Below, piece after piece: positions 6,073 through 10,878 of a stretch of DNA of 10,878 nucleotides (its first letter is position 1; each line of letters starts with the position of its first letter). The notes beneath the pieces were generated by a model, which made no database searches, was not told the origin of the DNA, and saw nothing but the letters and a program-made list of their open reading frames with translations. The DNA is from Chryseosolibacter sp966095595 (lineage in GTDB: Bacteria > Bacteroidota > Bacteroidia > Cytophagales > Cyclobacteriaceae). Location: the NCBI GenBank assembly GCA_966095595.1, contig CBHTUB010000182.1:1-10878 (forward strand), written 5' to 3'. The position numbers were made by a program, and so were the translations under genes.

Positions 6073-6110
6073 ATCAAAAAGCCCGACACTTAAGTGCCGG
6101 GCTTTTTGAT
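6073..6110. terminator. Long terminator palindrome after the DUF1232 gene
   Basis: ATCAAAAAGCCCG (6073-6085) pairs with CGGGCTTTTTGAT (6098-6110), and CACTTAAGTG (6087-6096) fills the centre; only A6086/C6097 is mismatched. The GC-rich stem with A- and T-runs on its two sides can stop transcription on either strand. On the plus strand it ends the 5094-6041 unit, 31 bases past its last stop codon, and insulates dtd. Confidence 0.88.
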
Positions 6111-6140
6111 GCGTTTCTTATATTCACTATTTGATTAATA

Positions 6141-6593
6141 ATGATTGCAGTAATACAACGCGTCTCATCATCATCCGTGAAGATCGATGGACAGGATGTC
6201 GCGAAGATCGGTAACGGTCTGCTTGTTTTGATCGGTATTGAAGATGCCGACAACGATGAAGACATCGACTGGCTTGCGGCGAAGATCGTCAACCTGAGAA
6301 TATTCAATGACGAGAACGGCGTGATGAACGTCAGTGTTAAAGATTGCCATGGAGATATTATCGTGGTCAGTCAGTTCACGCTCCATGCTTCAACAAAGAA
6401 AGGCAATCGACCTTCTTACATCAAGGCGTCAAAACCCGATATCGCGGTACCGCTTTACGAAAAGTTCATAAAACAACTGCAGACAGTGCTTGGCAAAGAT
6501 GTTCAGACCGGAAGGTTTGGCGCCGACATGAAGGTAAGCCTGGTCAATGATGGGCCCGTGACGATCGTCATAGATACAAAAAATAAGATCTAA
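6141..6593 (+). CDS. dtd: D-aminoacyl-tRNA deacylase
   Basis: The enzyme hydrolyses D-amino acids (and glycine mischarged on tRNA-Ala) from tRNA, as a cytoplasmic homodimer in translation quality control. The 150-residue length is standard. The start MIAVIQRVSSSSVKIDG is characteristic, and both signature motifs are present: SQFTL (77-81) and the Gly-cisPro motif in NDGPVT (136-141; G138, P139), which gives chiral selection by reaching across the dimer. The segment KKGNRPSY (86-93) is also family-typical. The gene lies alone between the 6073-6110 terminator and a convergent gene, with which its TAA shares four bases. No exact promoter box was found upstream. Confidence 0.96.
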   Translation: MIAVIQRVSSSSVKIDGQDVAKIGNGLLVLIGIEDADNDEDIDWLAAKIVNLRIFNDENGVMNVSVKDCHGDIIVVSQFTLHASTKKGNRPSYIKASKPDIAVPLYEKFIKQLQTVLGKDVQTGRFGADMKVSLVNDGPVTIVIDTKNKI

Positions 6594-7282
6594 TCCCGCT
6601 GATACGCAGTGCCCCGCCACGTGTAGGCGTATCGTGATGTCTTCGTGCAGGATTCCTGACTCGTTTCGTCGCAGTCATTGAAGGTCGAGACCGTTTCTTC
6701 TACCTTGAAATTGACAAACCCATCTGTGGTATCTTCCGAAGCAGCAATCGTCGACTCCATGTCCTCGCCCTCACAACCATCACCAGAATCCGTACGCAAG
6801 GTGTGTTCCAGAATGCTGCTTAACGTTCCGTCTACGTACGCATAAAGATTATAGTATATCTCGTCACCGTCGCCATCCGAGTCATATCCGCTGGTGATTT
6901 CGATTGCTTCCTTTTCCTGTGAAAGAGAGATTGTGCCAACCGACAGCTGGCTGATCCAACCTTCACGTATTAAAATGTGTTGTACAACGGCAAGCTTCTT
7001 TTTTTGTTGTTCATATTCGAAGAGGTGCACTTCGTTGGAGCGACCACCAGATTCCGCGGATTGCAGCCACGCCACGAGCAAAGTCCTACCCTCCAGCTCT
7101 GTGAACTCAGTTTTTGAGAAGTTGTACTTTTGTCCGCTCGGGCTGGTGTAAGTGCCTTCCTTTGCATCGTATTTGTACTCCGGCAGAAGTATAGCATACA
7201 ATTTGTCCGAGTCTACGCCTGCAGGTTGAGCGTTGACGATCAAGGGCATCAACATCAGTGATAGGGATAGATACTTTAGCAT
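6590..7282 (-). CDS. Exported acidic protein of unknown function
   Basis: I do not recognise this family. The 230-residue product begins with a clear signal peptide (MLKYLSLSLMLMPLIVNAQ, cleavage after NA at about 18), so it is exported. The mature part looks beta-rich and is strongly acidic. It includes an Asp-rich DSDGDGDE loop (134-141) resembling calcium-binding DxDxDG loops, and three cysteines late in the chain (C170, C204, C212), two of which could form a disulfide. No lipobox cysteine, outer-membrane barrel or C-terminal type IX sorting domain was seen. Its stop overlaps that of dtd by four bases, and it diverges from the VanX-like gene across 48 bases. It could be a periplasmic or surface protein; calcium binding is a guess from one motif. 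Confidence 0.8.
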   Translation of the reverse strand: MLKYLSLSLMLMPLIVNAQPAGVDSDKLYAILLPEYKYDAKEGTYTSPSGQKYNFSKTEFTELEGRTLLVAWLQSAESGGRSNEVHLFEYEQQKKKLAVVQHILIREGWISQLSVGTISLSQEKEAIEITSGYDSDGDGDEIYYNLYAYVDGTLSSILEHTLRTDSGDGCEGEDMESTIAASEDTTDGFVNFKVEETVSTFNDCDETSQESCTKTSRYAYTWRGTAYQRD

Positions 7283-7330
7283 GGGTAAGGACTTTTAGTT
7301 CTCTAATTTTATTAAGTTTACTGACGACGT

Positions 7331-8011
7331 ATGGAAATGAAAAGGCTTTGCTATTTTTTGATGATCGTCCTGATGCCGGTCGTCAGTTCTGCTCAGTATA
7401 AATACGGGCTTAGGGTCACGGGGTTGGCGGAATACAAAAAAACAATTGCGATCGACCCAAAAAAGCAGTTAGTCGATCTCGAAGTTTTTATACCTGGAAT
7501 AGTGCTGGACATCCGCTATGCAACAACCAATAACTTCACGAAAGAGAGGATCTACAACCTGGCCAAAGCCTACGCGCGGAAACCGGTCGCCGAGTCGCTG
7601 AAAAAAGTGCAGGAGGAATTGAATAGGAAAGGACTCGGCATCAAGATCTTCGATGCTTATCGGCCCTACAAGGCTACGGTTAAATTTTATGAAGTTTATC
7701 ACGACACCACGTATGTTGCTTCTCCCTATCGAGGCTCGCGACACAACAGGGGGTGTGCCCTGGACCTTACCATTATCGATTTAAAGACCGGCCAGGAGTT
7801 GAAGATGCCGACAGAGTATGATTCGTTCAAGAAGGATGCATGGCCGGGTACGCCCGTGAAAGATCCGCTGGTGAAAGCCAATCGTGCCATGTTGATCGAT
7901 ATCATGGAGCGAAATGGTTTTAAGGTAAACTCGTCCGAATGGTGGCACTTCGATTTCAAGGGTTGGAAAAACTATGAGGTGCTCGACATCGATTTTGAAG
8001 AACTTCAATGA
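7331..8011 (+). CDS. D-alanyl-D-alanine dipeptidase, VanX/DdpX-like (peptidase M15D), exported
   Basis: The zinc enzyme hydrolyses D-Ala-D-Ala. The 226-residue product has a signal peptide (MEMKRLCYFLMIVLMPVVSSAQ), so it should act in the periplasm on dipeptide released by wall turnover. Active-site residues are all present: DAYRPY (108-113) with R111, SRHNRGCALD (137-146) giving zinc ligands H139 and D146, and EWWHFD (203-208) giving catalytic E203 and zinc ligand H206. The mature part matches the roughly 200-residue VanX size. In a Gram-negative, export and the absence of vanH, vanA or vanRS-like genes point to salvage or peptidoglycan recycling, not glycopeptide resistance. It leads a tight trio with the MazG-like gene (12-base gap) and the acetyltransferase. 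M3 is an equally good start. Confidence 0.93.
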   Translation: MEMKRLCYFLMIVLMPVVSSAQYKYGLRVTGLAEYKKTIAIDPKKQLVDLEVFIPGIVLDIRYATTNNFTKERIYNLAKAYARKPVAESLKKVQEELNRKGLGIKIFDAYRPYKATVKFYEVYHDTTYVASPYRGSRHNRGCALDLTIIDLKTGQELKMPTEYDSFKKDAWPGTPVKDPLVKANRAMLIDIMERNGFKVNSSEWWHFDFKGWKNYEVLDIDFEELQ

Positions 8012-8023
8012 TATATAAATCAG

Positions 8024-8350
8024 ATGACAATCCAGGAAGCGCAGAAACAAGTTGATCAATGGATCAACACGACCGGCGTCCGTTATTTCAACGAATTAAC
8101 GAACATGGCCATCCTCACAGAAGAGGTCGGCGAGGTTGCAAGAATTATCGCGAGAAGATATGGCGAACAATCCGAGAAGGAATCTGACAAGAATAAGGAC
8201 CTCGGTGACGAGCTTGCCGATGTGCTTTGGGTGGTGATGTGTCTTGCCAACCAGACAGGTGTCGATCTGACCGACGCTTTCAAACGTAACATGGAAAAGA
8301 AAACCATGCGCGACAAGGATCGTCATCAGCAAAATCAAAAGCTCAGGTAA
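8024..8350 (+). CDS. Small MazG-type nucleotide pyrophosphohydrolase
   Basis: This 108-residue all-alpha protein has the MazG metal-binding pattern: E33, E34 and E37 in EEVGEVAR (33-40), and E63 and D66 in DELADVLW (62-69), which bind magnesium and the triphosphate. Enzymes of this size usually act as dimers or tetramers and hydrolyse (d)NTPs to monophosphates and pyrophosphate, often clearing damaged or non-canonical nucleotides. Its own substrate cannot be read from sequence. Full-length MazG has two such domains; this is the single-domain type. It sits between the dipeptidase and acetyltransferase genes with gaps of 12 and 10 bases, so it is almost certainly co-transcribed with them, though no metabolic link is obvious. 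Confidence 0.92.
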   Translation: MTIQEAQKQVDQWINTTGVRYFNELTNMAILTEEVGEVARIIARRYGEQSEKESDKNKDLGDELADVLWVVMCLANQTGVDLTDAFKRNMEKKTMRDKDRHQQNQKLR

Positions 8351-8360
8351 TAGCGAGGAC

Positions 8361-9473
8361 ATGGCTACACTATCCAATCGTTATCTGGCCCTGGATGTAT
8401 TTCGCGGAATGACCATCTGCCTGATGATCGTTGTAAATTCTCCAGGGTCGTGGAACTTTGTCTATGGACCGTTCGGCCATGCCGCCTGGCATGGATTCAC
8501 GCCGACTGATCTCGTTTTTCCTTCATTCCTATTTGCCGTTGGCAACGCTATGGCGTTTACCATGCATCGGTTTGATGGTCAGTCTCACCAGGTCTTCTGG
8601 AGCAAGGTATTGAAACGGACTTTGATCATCTTCCTCCTGGGTTTCCTGATGTATTGGTTTCCATTTTTTCAGCACGGACAATTAAAACCGCTTGCCGAGA
8701 CAAGAATTTTTGGCGTCCTGCAGCGCATAGCATTGTGTTATTTCTTTGCGGCGATCATTCTCCACTACGGGTCGAAAAATTTTGCGATATGGTTTTCCAT
8801 TCTTGCGCTCATCGGCTATTGGGCTCTGGCGTATTTCTTCGGAGAGGCGGGCGATCCGTTTTCACTTACCGGGAATGCATCGCGACAGCTTGATCTCTGG
8901 TTGATTGGCGATAAACATCTTTACCACGGCGAGAATATTGCCTTTGACCCCGAAGGCTTGATGAGCACTCTTCCTGCTATCGTAAATGTGATCGCAGGTT
9001 TCCTCGCCGGAGATTTTATCAGGCGTTACGGTAACTCATATGAGACTATAGCTAAACTGATGATCGCAGGTGCGGCTTTGATCGCCATTGCCCTGGCATG
9101 GAACTCGGTTTTTCCGATCAACAAAAAGCTCTGGACAAGCTCGTTTGTGCTGTTGACTTCTGGACTTGATCTTCTCATCCTCCCGGTGTTGATCTTTCTC
9201 ATCGAGATAAAAGCGTCCGTCAGGTGGACCAACTTTTTTGTCGTGTTTGGAAGAAACCCGCTGTTCATCTATCTGTTGTCGGAAATATTGCTGACCACGT
9301 TGTTCATTGTGAGCGTGGGAAACACCTCACTACAGGAATGGATCTACGTCAACCTGTTTGAAAGCTGGGCAACGCCGATCAACGCTTCCCTGCTATTTGC
9401 AATTGCGTTTATGCTGGCATGCTGGGGCGTCGGCTATCTGCTCGACAGGAAGAAGATCTACATAAAAGTTTAG
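8361..9473 (+). CDS. NagX/HGSNAT-like membrane N-acetyltransferase (DUF5009)
   Basis: The 370-residue polytopic inner-membrane protein has about ten or eleven hydrophobic helices. It starts with the family signature RYLALDVFRGMTICLMIVVN (7-26), then SPGSWNFVYGPFGHAAWHGF and TPTDLVFPSFLFAVG. H40 in GHAAWHG corresponds to the histidine that, in human heparan-alpha-glucosaminide N-acetyltransferase, passes acetyl from acetyl-CoA across the membrane to a terminal glucosamine. GRNPLFIYLLSEILL near the C-terminus is also family-typical. Bacterial members are thought to acetylate amino sugars, but the substrate here is unproven. As third gene after an exported D-Ala-D-Ala dipeptidase, a role in handling cell-wall sugars is a fair inference. 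Its TAG overlaps the comB stop by four bases. Confidence 0.9.
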   Translation: MATLSNRYLALDVFRGMTICLMIVVNSPGSWNFVYGPFGHAAWHGFTPTDLVFPSFLFAVGNAMAFTMHRFDGQSHQVFWSKVLKRTLIIFLLGFLMYWFPFFQHGQLKPLAETRIFGVLQRIALCYFFAAIILHYGSKNFAIWFSILALIGYWALAYFFGEAGDPFSLTGNASRQLDLWLIGDKHLYHGENIAFDPEGLMSTLPAIVNVIAGFLAGDFIRRYGNSYETIAKLMIAGAALIAIALAWNSVFPINKKLWTSSFVLLTSGLDLLILPVLIFLIEIKASVRWTNFFVVFGRNPLFIYLLSEILLTTLFIVSVGNTSLQEWIYVNLFESWATPINASLLFAIAFMLACWGVGYLLDRKKIYIKV

Positions 9474-10174
9474 GCTGTTACGAGCGAACCGTTTTTCAGC
9501 ACAGGGACAACGGTATATTGGTCCGGCGTAAGACAAAATTCAATATCCTTATGGATGTTCAGTCGCGCCAGTCGCTTTACATGGCTCGAGTCCTTCAGAT
9601 ATTCAACCATATTAGTTTTTGCCTGAACATAGAGCCGTTGAGCAGCGAGAGGAGCGTCACAAGCCGGACTTGCAAGAGCTTTCATTTTTTCAACAAGCGC
9701 TCCGGCAAACAAAGTGTCTTCAAGATTCACTCTGCCTTTCCACCCGGCGCATACAACGAGAATGTTGTGATTGTTTTGTGCGAGAAAATCTGAAACTGCC
9801 GTGAGGTTGAGAAATGAACCGATGATGATCTCTTTTGCTCCGTCCGATTTGGCAATTGCCTGTGTTCCGTTTGTGGTGGTAAAAGCGATCTTTTTTCCTT
9901 TCAGCTCCGGTACCATATATTCAAAGGGCGAGTTCCCGAGGTCGAATCCATCAACTTTTTTTCCGTCGCGCTCGCCTGCTGTAAAATAGCCCTTGCTTTT
10001 CATCTGCAGGCAATCCTCCAGTTTGGCGAAAGGGGTGATCGATTCGATCCCCGACGCCAGTGCCGTGGTCATACATGACGTTGCACGGAGAATGTCGACA
10101 ACTACAACGGCATATTCCCGTACCGGGTACAGGTGCATCAGATCGGGAGAAAGGCAAACGTCAATCGAGCGCAT
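9470..10174 (-). CDS. comB: 2-phosphosulfolactate phosphatase family protein
   Basis: ComB removes phosphate from 2-phosphosulfolactate, giving sulfolactate, in the route to coenzyme M in methanogens; bacterial homologues often have unknown roles. The product (234 residues) shows the family blocks in order: VVDILRAT (25-32), AGERDGKKVDGFDLGNSP (66-83), TTTNGT (99-104), VCAGWKG (141-147) and LEDTLFAGALVE (151-162). The frame extends upstream to 10249, but that start would lie inside the PhzF-like gene. The ATG at 10174-10172 gives the normal family length and begins one base after the PhzF-like stop. Those two genes are therefore probably co-transcribed and coupled. Its 3' end overlaps the acetyltransferase stop. 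Assignment to the family is firm; the physiological substrate is open. Confidence 0.9.
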   Translation of the reverse strand: MRSIDVCLSPDLMHLYPVREYAVVVVDILRATSCMTTALASGIESITPFAKLEDCLQMKSKGYFTAGERDGKKVDGFDLGNSPFEYMVPELKGKKIAFTTTNGTQAIAKSDGAKEIIIGSFLNLTAVSDFLAQNNHNILVVCAGWKGRVNLEDTLFAGALVEKMKALASPACDAPLAAQRLYVQAKTNMVEYLKDSSHVKRLARLNIHKDIEFCLTPDQYTVVPVLKNGSLVTA

Positions 10175-10175
10175 T

Positions 10176-10878
10176 TTATAAATAGATATATCCTTCGGAA
10201 TATGTACGAGCTTTGCCGCCAATGAAAACACGTTCACCGGAGTATTCACAGAACAGCTCGCCAGACCTTTTCGATACCTGATGAGCGGTCATTTTTTTCT
10301 TGTTAAGTTTTTTCCCCCAGAGCGGTATGAGAGAGCAATGAGCGGACCCTGTTACAGGGTCTTCGAATATTGTCGATTGTGGCGTAAAATACCTTGAAAC
10401 AAAATCAACGTTACTGCCTGCGGCGGTGATAATGATTCCACCAGGGTCGAGGTTGATCTGATCCAATAGCGAGCGATCCGGTTTACAATTTCTCACGGCT
10501 TGCTCATCTTCCAGCACAAGAACGTAATCGCGCGATTTCCAGACCTCGACAATGTTTTCCCTGAATGCATTTCCGATCTGGGCGGGTAGCGATGCAGGCA
10601 CAGGGTCTCTCGCGGGGAAGTCGAGCACGAGTCTTTCACCGTCCACGAGCACACGAAGCTCTCCGTTGTTCGACCGAAACGTAATGGTTTGTCCGCTGAA
10701 ATTCAGGTGATGGATAATAACATGGGCAGTGGCAAGCGTTGCATGTCCGCACAGATCCATCTCGATATCCGGTGTAAACCATTTGATATCGAAAACGCCT
10801 TGTTTATCAGACGGTGCGAAAAAAGCTGTCTCGGGTAAGAAGTTCTCGGCTGCGATTTGCTGAAGCATTTCGTTGGAA
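10176..10878 (-). CDS. PhzF-family isomerase/epimerase-like protein, N-terminus outside window
   Basis: The frame stays open to the right edge. The residues at the edge read SNEMLQQIAAENFLPETAFF, matching the region some 25-45 residues into PhzF-family proteins, so the ATG at 10868 is internal and a short N-terminal piece is missing. Family marks are ETAF, whose glutamate is the general acid/base in PhzF itself; MDLCGHATLATAHV, the turn that opens the first hotdog-like half; and EDPVTGSAHCSL in the second half. In phenazine makers PhzF isomerises dihydro-hydroxyanthranilate. Most homologues of this shape have other or unknown small-molecule isomerase roles, and no other phz gene is present, so phenazine synthesis is not implied. 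Its TAA is one base from the comB ATG, making it the upstream member of the pair. Confidence 0.92.
   Translation of the reverse strand, partial: SNEMLQQIAAENFLPETAFFAPSDKQGVFDIKWFTPDIEMDLCGHATLATAHVIIHHLNFSGQTITFRSNNGELRVLVDGERLVLDFPARDPVPASLPAQIGNAFRENIVEVWKSRDYVLVLEDEQAVRNCKPDRSLLDQINLDPGGIIITAAGSNVDFVSRYFTPQSTIFEDPVTGSAHCSLIPLWGKKLNKKKMTAHQVSKRSGELFCEYSGERVFIGGKARTYSEGYIYL

Noticed and set aside
7331..8011. Vancomycin-resistance gene
   Set aside because: The protein is VanX-like, but it is exported and has no vanH, vanA or regulatory neighbours; a wall-salvage peptidase is far more likely.
9419..9793. 124-codon plus-strand open frame past the acetyltransferase
   Set aside because: Antisense to comB, whose motifs are intact; the translation has no recognisable domain.
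10175..10249. 25-residue N-terminal extension of comB
   Set aside because: It would overlap the PhzF-like gene in another frame, and the ComB family pattern begins at MRSIDVCLSP; the ATG at 10174 is preferred.
10176..10878. Phenazine biosynthesis locus
   Set aside because: Only a PhzF-family homologue is present; this family is broad and no other phz gene is seen.

Overview
The window looks like an ordinary chromosomal stretch of a Bacteroidota genome, probably of the Cytophagales. The reasons are a GT3-type (eukaryote-like) glycogen synthase, an IscA-like protein without the C-terminal CxC, Bacteroidota-type TAnnTTTG promoter boxes, almost no Shine-Dalgarno sequences, and several lineage-typical proteins of unknown function. 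No tRNA, rRNA, CRISPR array, transposase or phage gene was seen, and base composition shows no obvious break. The organism assignment is an inference from gene content.

Layout. Positions 1-1189 (+) hold the C-terminal two thirds of a GT3 glycogen synthase that enters from the left edge. It meets, stop to stop, a minus-strand pair: an Sfp-type phosphopantetheinyl transferase (2383-1748) and an exported redoxin-like protein (1755-1186), overlapping by 8 bases. A 63-base divergent region with an 18-base palindrome separates them from a plus-strand pair: a seven-bladed WD40 protein (2447-3355) and a DivIVA-domain coiled-coil protein (3368-4153). A strong terminator, flanked by AT-rich repeats of opposite orientation, precedes folB (4324-4683). 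The IscA-like gene (5030-4722) lies on the minus strand. It diverges from a plus-strand pair of membrane-associated proteins, a single-pass protein of unknown function and a DUF1232/YkvA-like protein, which ends in a long terminator palindrome (6073-6110). Then come dtd (+), an orphan exported acidic protein (-), and a tight plus-strand trio: a VanX-like D-Ala-D-Ala dipeptidase, a small MazG-type pyrophosphohydrolase and a NagX/HGSNAT-like membrane acetyltransferase. The right end holds a minus-strand pair: a PhzF-family protein entering from the right edge, followed after one base by comB.

How the genes fit together. Most are housekeeping: glycogen storage, carrier-protein activation, folate synthesis, Fe-S assembly, tRNA proofreading and nucleotide clean-up. 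Two groups may be functional units: the WD40/DivIVA pair (a scaffold plus a membrane-curvature protein, possibly for cell shape or division) and the dipeptidase/MazG/acetyltransferase trio (possibly cell-wall turnover). The genome is compact: three of the four convergent junctions overlap by exactly four bases at the stop codons. No stretch over 300 bases lacks a gene; the longest gap is 170 bases (4154-4323) and holds the terminator and repeats. I found no clear sign of a wholly new system. The most interesting items are small: the DivIVA-domain protein and its WD40 partner, the start-codon hairpin at 5621-5648, and the repeats around the 4196-4222 terminator.
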